Source of the DNA: Sorghum bicolor
Taxonomy: Eukaryota; Streptophyta; Magnoliopsida; Poales; Poaceae
DNA: 64,000 nt
Reading direction: 5' to 3'
Assembly (NCBI RefSeq): GCF_000003195.3
Contig: NC_012876.2
Location: forward strand, 5,953,306-6,017,305
The notes under the pieces were generated by a model that worked only from the letters and a program-made list of their open reading frames with translations, was not told the origin of the DNA and did not search any database. Shown piece after piece: positions 55,466 to 64,000 of the stretch. The first letter of the stretch is position 1; every line of letters begins with the position of its first letter. The position numbers were made by a program, and so were the translations under genes.

Positions 55466-55699
55466 AATTGTGGATGGAGTCAACAGGCATTCCGATTATT
55501 ACCGGAACCCCAGTTTCTCCCAGAACTGCTTGCTGATTGTGCACCCACTGATTATGTGTTCTCTGCATACCTCGCAAACTGCAAGCATCATATCTCTCTC
55601 CTAGTACAAAACGGAGACATGCTAAAGATGGCTACTAACATGGGATGGGACAATGAGCATGACGACCTTCTATTAGCGGCCTACCTATTCAGCAAGTAG
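55466..55699 (+). pseudogene. Unrecognised coding remnant next to the copia LTR
   Basis: Directly after the LTR the plus strand is open for 77 codons to a stop at 55697: QQAFRLLPEPQFLPELLADC, APTDYVFSAYLANCKHHISL, NGDMLKMATNMGWDNEHDDL and LLAAYLFSK at the end. Composition and codon pattern look like real protein C-terminus rather than chance, and there is no upstream ATG. I do not recognise the family. It may be the last exon of a gene cut by the retrotransposon; the left side of the element does not continue it. Confidence 0.4.
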
Positions 55700-55722
55700 A
55701 CACACACACACACACACACACT
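55699..55722. repeat. (AC)n microsatellite
   Basis: About 12 ACs between the unrecognised remnant and the ERF gene. Confidence 0.9.
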
Positions 55723-55747
55723 GTCCCGGTTCTCAAACACGTTACAG

Positions 55748-56266
55748 CTAATACAGCGAATCAGCAGAGGATGCCGATGGAGCATTATTCAGATGCTGGA
55801 AGCTCTGCAGAATGGCGGCGATCGTCATGGACTCATCATCAGCATCAGCCTCCTCCACCGTGAGCTGACATTCATAATCATCATCATCCACTGTTCCGCC
55901 GCCGCTACCGCCGGACAACGGCGAGGGCGGCGGCGCTGGCGATGGCACCGGAGCATCATCATAAGGCAGCAGCTCCGCCTGCCGCTGCAGTGCGGTGGCG
56001 TCCCGCGGGTAGTAGAAGTTGGTGCGCGCGGCGGCGGGGCCCGAGATGGAGATGGCAGAGAGGTCGTAGGCGACGGCGGCCTCCTCGGCGGTGTCGAAGG
56101 TTCCCAGCCAGTGGCGCTCCTTGGTGACCGGGTTGCGGATCTCCGCCGCGTACCGGCCCCACGGCCGCCGCCGCACGCCCAGGTACTCGCTCGACGCCCG
56201 CGTACGCCGCCTCCGCTGCTGATCCTGCACGCCCATTATTGCTGCCGCCACTGGCGCGTCCGCCAT
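55748..56266 (-). CDS. AP2/ERF transcription factor
   Basis: A 172-residue single-exon protein with one AP2 DNA-binding domain at about residues 28-85: [19 protein letters not shown], then [26 protein letters not shown] and the single domain place it in the ERF subfamily, and [17 protein letters not shown] followed by ARTNFYYP recalls group VIII members (LEP, PUCHI/FZP, DRN); exact orthology is not claimed. The usual R-A-A-x-x-I-R-G end of the domain reads LSAISISG here. The C-terminus has a Pro/Ser linker, a DDDD tract and [17 protein letters not shown], possibly an activation or interaction segment. The start is the first ATG after the TATA box. It would act in the nucleus on GCC-box-like sites. 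No introns, as is usual for the family. Confidence 0.9.
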   Translation of the reverse strand: MADAPVAAAIMGVQDQQRRRRTRASSEYLGVRRRPWGRYAAEIRNPVTKERHWLGTFDTAEEAAVAYDLSAISISGPAAARTNFYYPRDATALQRQAELLPYDDAPVPSPAPPPSPLSGGSGGGTVDDDDYECQLTVEEADADDESMTIAAILQSFQHLNNAPSASSADSLY

Positions 56267-56370
56267 TGCCAGCTAGGCTTGTCGCTTCGCTTGTACCAAC
56301 CAAAACCAATAAGGCCACGCAACGCCAAATGAAGTGAAGTGACTTGGGGCCACTCGCGCTCGCGCCATGG

Positions 56371-56378
56371 ATTTTATA
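56371..56378 (-). promoter_or_regulatory. TATA box of the ERF gene
   Basis: TATAAAAT on the minus strand, about 105 bp upstream of the ERF start codon. Confidence 0.6.
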
Positions 56379-56579
56379 CTGGAGGGGATGGTGGAGCTGC
56401 CGCTGGCCGGCCGGAGCGGATATGGAGTTGGCTAGCTCGTCGTCGCGCGTCGTGGGATGCATGGCGGACAGGCCAGGATGGCAGCTGGGAGCAAAGCGCG
56501 CGTTATATATTATTGCCCGTGTCGTCCGCTCGGCTTTTCTCCTCGTTTTCGTCGACATGATTGGGGGCCATGGTGACAC

Positions 56580-56772
56580 CGCGAATCGAATCATGCGGCA
56601 TTTGCATAGAGCATTAAATATAGATGAAAATAAAAACTAATTACACAGTTTGGTTATAAAATGGTGAGACGAATCTTTTAAATATAGTTATTATATGATT
56701 AGACAATATTTATCAAATAAAAATAGAAATGCTACGGTATCAAAATCCATTTTTTTTTGTCTAAACAAGGCC
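56580..56772. mobile_element. Tourist-like MITE, left end missing
   Basis: Starts inside the family sequence (CGAATCGAATCATGCGGC) and ends GTCTAAACAAGGCC. About 310 bp upstream of the ERF start codon. Confidence 0.7.
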
Positions 56773-56844
56773 TCGGACGACAGACTGTTCCACATGTATT
56801 GCATTTTGCGCAGTTCATTCTGCTGGCCTCCTATATAAAAACTA

Positions 56845-56979
56845 CTCCTTTTGTTCCCAATTTAGTACATTTTAGCTTTTTCTAAATATTAAATACAAGA
56901 TATACAATATGTCTCGATATATAACAAAAAACGATACTTTAGAAAAATCAAAACGTTTTATAATTTAGAAGGAAAGAAA
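56845..56979. mobile_element. Stowaway-like MITE
   Basis: CTCCTTTTGTTCCCAATTTA and TTTTATAATTTAGAAGGAAA are imperfect inverted ends near TA flanks. 56980-57519 shows no gene. Confidence 0.55.
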
Positions 56980-57519
56980 TATAAATGATGATTTCTCGGT
57001 CATTTTGGGCTAGCCGGCCATTGAGAGGAAGAACTCTGCTTTGTTAAGCTGGATTGTATAAAAATATAATCACCGTGCAGAGCATTTGATTTCAAGCGCT
57101 AATGTCCATGACCTTAGGCAATTAGGCTTGGGGGAGGCAACTCACCAACATTACCACAAGAATCCGGAATAATAAACTCCTAATTGATCACTTAACTAAT
57201 GACTGATGGCCACATGCATGCATACAGCATCTCTGCGCCATTCGTCGAACTGTCCATCAACACAAGTGGGATGCACAAGCATCTGGTATTTTTTTAACCT
57301 TCAGATTGCAGCTCCCCTCTGGTCTGGACGCTGCTGGCCACTAGCCAGGCAGCAAGGACCTGGCCATGACACTTTAACAGCATTTTACAAAGTCAGCACC
57401 CCCTGTTTCCTGACCTTTGTCAGTGACTCAGAGATGACCATAAGCCCGCGGCCCATCAGCACGTCCTACAGCCAGCCGTTTTCGGCCGACCCAAGCACAC
57501 GGCATATAGGAAACAGCTG

Positions 57520-58025
57520 CGGCACTCGGCAAAGGCACTATTGCACTCGGCAAAGGACCATCGGCAAAATTTCGTCGGTAAAGAGCTCTTTGCCGAGTGT
57601 CTCCGAAAGCCTTCGGAAAAAAAAAGTTACCGTGACAGCGGGTTTCTAACTAACGTTTGCTTTGCCGAGTGTCTCCAGAGACGGCACTCGGCAAAGAATT
57701 AAATATTTTTTCTCTCGAATATCTTTGCCAAGTGCCATACCTAGAAGCACTCGGCAAAGAAATTATTTTTTTTAAAAAAACTCTTTGCCAAGTGCCATGC
57801 CTGGAGGCACTCGGCAAAGAAATTATTTTTTTAAAAAAAACTCTTTGCCGAGTGCCTTGCCTGGAGGCACTCGGCAAAGAAATTAATTTTTTTTTAAAAA
57901 AAACTCTTTGCCAAGTGCCCTGACTGGAGGCACTCGGCAAAGAAATTAACTTTTTTAAAAAAACTCTTTGCCGAGTGCTCTGCCTGGAGGCACTCGGCAA
58001 GGAAATTATTTTTTTAAAAAAAAAA
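57520..58025. repeat. CACTCGGCAAAG subterminal repeat array, 60-bp period
   Basis: Six units of about 60 bp (from 57660) each contain CTTTGCCGAGTGCC, a short spacer CTGGAGG, and GGCACTCGGCAAAG, so each is a small hairpin separated by a T/A tract. The motif is that of the CACTA-type end at 36580-36857. The ORFs 57650-58030 and 57657-57923 read through the repeats. 58026-58590 has no recognised feature. Confidence 0.75.
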
Positions 58026-58619
58026 CTCAAATGTCGTATCTAAACAAATTCATAGGTACAAATCCACGAGTTCATCTAAACAAATCTATAAGTCCATCAC
58101 AAGTCTAAATTAGTAACGAGCGATTTATATAAAGGCATGTTACAAATAAGTTTACCAGCAAATCTGCATCATACATGTAAAGGCATGTTACAAGGGTACA
58201 CATTACTAGGTGACACCAAGCTGCCAGCCTAGCATTTCCTGGAAAACTGCATACAGTTCTATGAAGCCTCATAGTTTACTGGAAGAAAATAAGTAACATG
58301 AAGATGGCTCTTAGAAAGAAGCTCACATATATCTTTCGAAGTAAAATTTCCTCCAATCAACAATGTTGTTTACCTGAAAGGAGATTGAAATCCATCATAT
58401 TAAAAATATTGGCAAAATAAAGAGTGAAAAGTAAAGTCTGTAAATGCTTGTATTCTACACTAACATGCACATACAGTGCTGTGTTCAGCGTGCTAAGTAG
58501 CAGCTTCCCATCAGTACTTAATAGAATATGCATACATGATACATGAGGCAACGATGTTTCTGTTTCAACATAATTATATCCCTACGACCCTACAGGCTTT
58601 TTTTTACAAGTAATCAACT

Positions 58620-59177
58620 TTATTAACAGCACAAGGCTGATAGAACGTTTACAGAGGTGATGGTTACAGAATTGATCTCCCTAAGAAGGGGACAATCATT
58701 TGCATGACTAGGATTGGAACAGCTGAAGTCATATTGAATCTGATTGGATGTAATTGCTTGAAAAGCCTGTCTTGCCAAAGAATCTGCCATTTGGTTTTGG
58801 GTTCTTTTAATTCTTCGCACCTGTGCACTGTAAATTGCCAGCAAATTTGCTGCGCTTTGAGAGTAAGGCTTGATTCTCCAGTCCGGCGGGTTGGAGAGAT
58901 TGGATTTATTGAGAAAATGCACCAGCTGCTGATTATCAGAAAAAATAGTGTATCTCGTGCACTGGATCTGATTTAACAGATCGGTTGCTAAGGCCAATGC
59001 TGCCGATTCTGCCATCAAAACAGAGGATGATTCCTGCAGGAGAGCTTTAACAAAAATACTTATTGGAGGGTTTTCATCTGTGTGAATAATAAAAACTCCG
59101 AGGCCTGCTTGTGTAGTGCCAGAAGTATGATTGTCTGGGCAATGTGGCCGCATCTGTGTAGCACCTAGTTCCTGCAA
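58620..59177 (-). pseudogene. LINE RNase H domain
   Basis: AGLGVFIIHTDENPPIS, ESSSVLMAESAALALATDLL, YTIFSDNQQLVHFLNKS and QNQMADSLARQAFQAI form the plant LINE RNase H (RVT_3) fold, including the MAES and SDNQ acidic residues. Confidence 0.82.
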
Positions 59178-59784
59178 AGGAGGAAGGGAAAGAGACCAAA
59201 AAAGGATCTGAAGTTTGAAAGCTCCTTTGCTCAGTTCCTGCAGAAGTGTTGTTAGTGTAAAGGCTGATATCTAGAGAAACTGGGTTTTGGAGGGCATCCA
59301 AATGAGCATTGATGTGGGCAGCTGCTGCTAGCCTAATCTGATTTGCAGTCCAAGTTTTTCTTTGGAACCTGGTATCATTACGAGCTTTCCAAATATACCA
59401 GAGAAGAAACAGTTTATTACATAAATCATGGTCAGTTATATCATTTTGGAAAAGGAAAGATAAAGATAGCTGAACCCCATCCTCTTCTTCTAAAATGTGA
59501 TTAGTGAGGAAGGGAGGGTTGGCTGAAGACCATACCTGGGCTGGCACAGTACATGTGAAAAAGAGATGCTGATCTGTCTCCTGCTGCCCACAGTAAGCAC
59601 AGTTCATATCTATATGGATAGAGAAAGTACCAGCTCTTACCGAAGTGGCAAGAGCTCTTCTAATAAGTCTCCAAGCAAAGGTTTTGATATTTGGAGGGAT
59701 TAACTTACATTTCCAGATGCTATGAAGAATTTTGTTGGCTTGCTCCGATATGCTTCTGGGTCCTTGGTTTGGAAGCTGGTGCAT
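59178..59784 (-). pseudogene. LINE zf-RVT domain
   Basis: ILHSIWKCKLIPPNIKTFAW, RLIRRALATSVRAG, NCAYCGQQETDQHLFFTCTV and LLWYIWKARNDTRFQRKTWT are the typical zf-RVT motif series before the RNase H domain. Confidence 0.85.
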
Positions 59785-59930
59785 CTACAAAGAAAATAGA
59801 TGGGAGTATGCAGCTTTAGTGGTACAAATTCCATCTTTGGTTGGAGCCCACCTAAGAATATCATTATCAGTATGAGGGACAATAGGAGTAGATTCAATAT
59901 TGTGAACAGCCTGGTCACAGAAGGTGGTGC

Positions 59931-61452
59931 TTAGAAGATGGTGGTTCTAGGTTTGGGTGTTCTGATTCTAGAGATCAAAAACTTTGGCTGGCAAAGGGTT
60001 GTTAACAATAGGCAAGGATAGGGAGTCATGAATATTTTCCCACATGGAGCACCAAGGTTGAGACCAAATAGAGGTGTTGCCATTGTGAATTTGGTAGATG
60101 ACATTGGAGTTGAGGTGTTGTCTGACTTTGAGAATGGAAGACCAATATATGGATTTGGAGACATTAGCACTGGCTTTCCAGAAGGAAGTAGAAGGGTAGT
60201 ATTTGGCCTTAAGAATATCATAAAGCAAAGGGTTTTTATCAGTGGCAATGTTCCAAGCAGAGTTAATGAGAAGACTCTGATTAACCAGTTCCAAATCCCT
60301 GATCCCAAGACCACCTTGCTGAGTAGGTTTGCAGATGTCCTCCCACGAACGAAAGGGAATAGGAGTGGTTTGATTTTCCTCCTGCACACCTGCCCACCAG
60401 AATTTTCTCATAATAGAATTAAGTTTTTCAATAAACGTTTTGGAGAAAAGAACAGTGGACATGTAATAAATAGGGATAGAGGAGAGGACTGATTTAATAT
60501 ATTGTAGCCTTCCTGCATGATTGAGAGTGTTAGCTTTCAAAGTTCCAAACTTAGCAAAGAATTTATTTGTAATAAAATTGTAGGCCCTGTTTTTGTCCTT
60601 GTGGCTAAAGACCATGGGGTGGCCCAAGTGAAGGGTATTCAGTTTTAATTTTTGAACTGGAAAAACCAAACCCCACGAACCTAATTCTTAATAATTGAAG
60701 GGACATTCTTGCTGAAGTAAATGTAAGATTTATTAAGATTGGGAGTTTGGCCTGAGTTTTGGCAAAAATCATCAAGGATGTATTTTATTACCTGAGCCTC
60801 TTGAACATCCGCTTTTGCACAGATGATGAGATCGTCTGCAAATAATAAGGAGTGCAGTCTAGGTGCGTTGGGAACCCATAGAGATACCATAGAGGTTGTT
60901 ATCTTGGAGGGCCTGCTGAAGTCTGATAGATAGTTCATTAATAGCAATCACAAACAGATAGGGAGATAAAGGACAACCCTGTCTCAGACCTCTCTGAGGA
61001 GCAAAGGAGTCAGAGGGCTCACCATTAGCAAGAACTGCAAAAGTGGGTGAGGATATGCAAGCATGAATAAGATTAATAAAATGGTTATTGAAGCCTAGCC
61101 TTCGAAGAGCATGTAAGATAAAGTTCCATTCTAATCTATCGAAAGCCTTAGCGAGGTCTAATTTAAGAATAAAAGAGTGATCCTTCCAAGTATTTAAATT
61201 GAAAGAGTGGATGATTTCCTGCACAATGATAATGTTTGCTGAAATATGTCTGTTTGGAACAAAAGCAGATTGAGCCTTTGAAATGAAGTTCGGAAGGTGA
61301 CCTTTTATTCTATTAGCTAAGGTTTTGGAAATAATTTTATAAATCACATTACATAAACTGATCGGTCTGAAGTCCTGAGGGACCACAGGATTTGTTTTTT
61401 TTTTGGATAAGAGTAATGAATGTGTGATTAAGATCAGAAGGCATTTGAGCAT
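59931..61452 (-). pseudogene. LINE reverse transcriptase and thumb
   Basis: QDFRPISLCNVIYKIISKTL, LDLAKAFDRLEWNFI, GLRQGCPLSPYLFVIAINEL and LHSLLFADDLIICAKADVQE are RT motifs, with the catalytic FADD box present. The thumb region (SHKDKNRAYNFITNKFFAKF, YIKSVLSSIPIYYMSTV, GGLGIRDLELVNQSLL) follows after a stop near 60680. Frames shift between 60947 and 60859. Confidence 0.88.
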
Positions 61453-62290
61453 TAGAATAAAAATGAGTCACCAGAGCGTAGATGTCTTGAGAGGTCCATT
61501 CCCAGGAAGATTTGTAGAATGCAGCATTCAGACCATCAGGTCCGGGAGCCGCGTTGCTCCTCATCTGCTTAATGACAGAGTGAATTTCATCTTTAGTGGG
61601 AATGGAGTAGCTGTACCTGAAAGCTGTGTCATTAGGAAGATGAACATGATCTCGCATGACTAGATTATGATGAGAGGCTGTTGCATTAGTGCTATTAGCA
61701 AAAGAGTCAGAATGTTGAACACCTGCAACACGCTGATAGGAGTTCTGAGAAGAGAAGATGTTAGTGAAATAGTTGATAAGAGTAGTGTGAATTTGATCTG
61801 GGGAGGTAGAGTGGGATCCATCCGGATTAATAAGGTGAGTAATACTATTTTTCCGGTTTCTCTTTACAATGGCCTTATAAAAGAAGGATGTGTTTCCATC
61901 ACCTGCAATGGCCCAGTGCTTCTTAGCTCTCTGGAGGTGGTAGATTTCTTCTTTATCCATGAGTTCTTGGTGTTTGTCTTGTAGGTTTTTCTGAAGAGTG
62001 TGGTCTTGCAGAGACGGGGGTAAGTTTTGTTGTTGAAGAATCTGATTTTCAATTTGTTGCAACAAATCGCTGTTCCTGGGTTTCCTTTTCCTCCATTTCC
62101 TGATATCTGCAGCAAGGAATTTAGTTTTTTGGGAGAAGTCACGGTTAGTGGAGCGTTGCCAACTTTGCTTGGCAATGTCCTTATATTCATTTTCCATTAA
62201 CCACCAGTTTTCAAAACGAAAAGGTTTGCAAGTACGCCTGCGCTGGGAGTTTGGAACCGCCAGAATGGGAGCATGATCACTGTACATCAT
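61453..62290 (-). pseudogene. LINE linker between endonuclease and RT
   Basis: SDHAPILAVPNSQRRRTCKP, FRFENWWLMENEY, FFYKAIVKRNRKNSITHL and SNAAPGPDGLNAAFYKSSWE (the conserved start of the RT region) are all present in one open frame. Confidence 0.85.
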
Positions 62291-62949
62291 CGGTAAATGG
62301 TAAATAGTAGTGGTGGGAAACTTCAGACACCAGTCCGCATTACCTAGACAACGATCAAGTCTTTCATAAGTAGGAACAGAGGAGAAACGTTTATTAGTCC
62401 ATGTGTAAGCCGGACCATTATAACCTAGATCGATAAAGCCGCAGTGTTAGACATAAGCGCAGAAATTACTAATACGTCTAGCATCAGCAACAGTAGGACC
62501 TAGTTTTTCATTGGCACGCATCAGTTCATTAAAGTCCCCCATACAAAGGATAGGAAGATTACTGTTGGAGGTAACAAAGTTCGATCCCAAATTACATCCA
62601 AAGTCCTATTGTGCGGGTCACCATACATACACACTAAACCATAGTTTTGATTAGTAGATCTAACAGTACATATTGCGAAGATGAAGTGATGGTTTTGATC
62701 AAAGATATTCACATCAACTTCATCTTTCCAGAGAAGCCAGAGGCCACCTGAATGGCCAACAGAGGGAACAATATGAGCATCTTTTAACTGGAAACGATTA
62801 ATTAAGAAAGATTTAGAAATAGAAGAATTGTGGGTTTCAGAAATAAAACATACCTAGGCCTTAGTTGATACTAGTAGCCGGGATAGATGGTTCATTGTGG
62901 AACTGCGCAGGTCGCCTGCCCCCCTGCAGTTCCACGCAAGGTGTGTCAT
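62291..62949 (-). pseudogene. LINE endonuclease domain
   Basis: Starts MTHLAWNCRGAGD, then CFISETHNSSI, GHSGGLWLLWKDEVDVNIFD, YGDPHNR, CGFIDLGYNGPAYTWTNKRF, ERLDRCLGNADWC: an APE-like endonuclease. Stops lie at about 62854 and 62450, and a frameshift near 62530. Its ATG overlaps the stop of the upstream frame as ATGA. Confidence 0.82.
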
Positions 62950-63161
62950 GGCTGACGCGGCGCCCTGTTGGCCGGCGCCGTAGCCTGTTGTGGAGTAGCT
63001 GAAGCATGTGGAAGATGGATGTCGCCATCGTGCTGCATATCCTGACAAGCAGGACCACCTTGATCCTGAAAAGTATCATGGGCCTGGACGTCTGGGTGCA
63101 GATTGAGTACACCAGTACCCAAGCTAGGCCCCCGGACGACAGGCTGAGTAACAGAGATAAT
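62946..63161 (-). pseudogene. C-terminal part of LINE ORF1
   Basis: The minus-strand frame reading VVRGPSLGTGVLNLHPDV, GGPACQDMQHDGDIHLPHAS and ANRAPRQP ends in a TGA that overlaps the next ATG. Low-complexity, no conserved motif. Position before the endonuclease makes ORF1 likely. Confidence 0.45.
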
Positions 63162-63708
63162 TATATATGGCCATGTAGCCCGAGGCACGACGGCCCGGCC
63201 CACGGCACGGCATTTTGGCCCGGCCCGAGCACGGCCCGGCACGGTAACTCGTGGGCCCGGGCCGGCCCGGCCCGGTGGTGCGGGCCGTGCTTGGGCCGAC
63301 CTCTGAGCCCGCGGGCTGGCACGGCACGGCCCGAGTTTTAGGGGTTGGCATTATATTACATGTTTTTATATCATTTCTATGATTTACGACTGAGATTGTG
63401 AATCTGAGAAGTTGAGAGTTGTAAAAAATTGATTATGGCATTATGTTGGTGAAGTGATCATTGTCATTGTGTGGTTATTTTGTTTTTTTTTACAAAACCG
63501 GGCTATGGGCCGGACCGGCCCACCGGGCACGCGGGCCGGCACGGCACGAAGTCAGCCCGTGGGCCCGTGCTTGGGCCGAAGGCCAGGCACGCGGGCCGCT
63601 GAGGCACGGCACGGCAGGCACGTGGGCCAAATCGGCACGGCACGCTACGGCCCGTGCCCGGCTCGGGCCCGGGCCGGGCCGGCCCGGCCCGGCCTGGTGG
63701 CCATCTAT
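63162..63708. mobile_element. GC-rich Mutator-type MITE with 9-bp target duplication
   Basis: Flanked by AGAGATAAT on both sides (63153-63161, 63709-63717). Ends TATATATGGCCATG and GTGGCCATCTAT are loosely inverted. Arms are extremely rich in GGCCCGGGCCGG and GGCACGG words, around an AT-rich centre (63340-63500). ORFs over it (63006-63341, 63454-63933 and others) are composition artefacts. Confidence 0.72.
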
Positions 63709-63717
63709 AGAGATAAT

Positions 63718-64000
63718 CTATGTTGGCACCAGGTGCTGGAAAGGAACGAGCTCACTGTGCTGAAGTCCGAGCGGGTTGTATTCACGGTTGATGCCACTGT
63801 GCTTGGCCCCTGGCAGTCAGCGCTTTTGAGTGGATACGGGTTTTTCCTTTGTCGAGAGGCTCTAGATCTAGCTCTTGGCAAAGTTTCTTTTTCTTTTTTT
63901 TTAAAATTTTTAATTTCCGGTTTTCATTTTTAAAAATATATATTTCCTTTTGCCGAGAGCCAAAGTTTTTTTTGAAAAAATATTTATTTTCTGTTTTATT
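63718..64000. other. Right edge: possible LINE ORF1 remainder, then CTTTGTCGAGAGG motifs
   Basis: 63718-63830 may be LINE ORF1 beyond the MITE. From 63840 the text has TTTGTCGAGAGGCTC, GCTCTTGGCAAAG and TTTTGCCGAGAGCC with T-rich spacers, resembling the subterminal arrays at 36580 and 57520. Cut by the window edge. Confidence 0.4.

Larger units (their letters stand above)
58591..63161 (-). mobile_element. LINE (non-LTR retrotransposon), degraded
   Basis: On the minus strand the order is ORF1 tail, endonuclease, reverse transcriptase, zf-RVT and RNase H, ending with AATAAAG and a short A run at about 58591-58600. Frame breaks and stops throughout (for example a TAG in the endonuclease at 62854 and a shift at a T-run near 61392) make it non-functional. 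It is interrupted at its 5' side by a Mutator-type MITE (63162-63708); sequence beyond 63718 may continue ORF1. Confidence 0.85.

Noticed and set aside
57650..58030. 126-codon minus-strand ORF with repeated SLPSASRQGTRQRVFFKK
   Set aside because: It is the 60-bp subterminal repeat read through; the repeat carries a hairpin motif, not a protein.
63454..63933. 159-codon ORF rich in GPAR words
   Set aside because: It runs through the GC-rich MITE and across its target duplication.
1..64000. tRNA, rRNA or snoRNA genes
   Set aside because: None noticed when reading both strands; a covariance-model scan would be decisive and was not possible.

Overview
This is plant nuclear DNA, most likely from a grass of the sorghum/maize group (Andropogoneae). 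That placement is inferred from spliced genes, GC-rich first exons, grass-type Pep peptides, a complete DET1 gene and the density of Tourist- and Stowaway-type MITEs. I ran no database search.

Left part (1-17 kb). Four genes resemble PROPEPs, the precursors of plant elicitor peptides (Pep danger signals): 2-481, 3611-4162, 10214-10813 and 15986-16648. All are on the + strand. Two of them (3611 and 10214) are a segmental duplicate pair and carry four Pep-like units each instead of the usual single C-terminal peptide. A fifth, two-exon PROPEP-like gene lies at 41366-41958. Between these genes are MITEs, long foldback elements and decayed LINE fragments.

Middle (18-35 kb). A large foldback element holding four nested MITEs is followed by a decayed minus-strand TRM5/Met-10+ tRNA methyltransferase gene (21095-24685). 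Divergent from it is an intact 11-exon DET1 gene (26941-34166). DET1 encodes 511 residues and acts in repression of photomorphogenesis with DDB1, COP10 and CUL4. Its introns carry a Stowaway element, a Mutator-like element and a near-perfect 428-bp hairpin.

Right part (34-64 kb). This is mostly transposons: an LTR fragment, Mutator-type MITEs with 9-bp target duplications, CACTA-type subterminal repeat arrays and an 85-bp tandem repeat. A broken Ty1/copia element (46240-55465, minus strand) is itself split by two solo-LTR-like insertions. A degraded LINE occupies 58591 to about 63161 (minus strand). The only other intact gene is an AP2/ERF transcription factor (55748-56266, minus strand).

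The window therefore combines a stress-peptide gene family that diversified by local duplication and internal repeat amplification with two conserved housekeeping or developmental loci, one alive (DET1) and one dying (TRM5-like). The strongest candidate for an undescribed system is the set of multi-unit Pep precursors.
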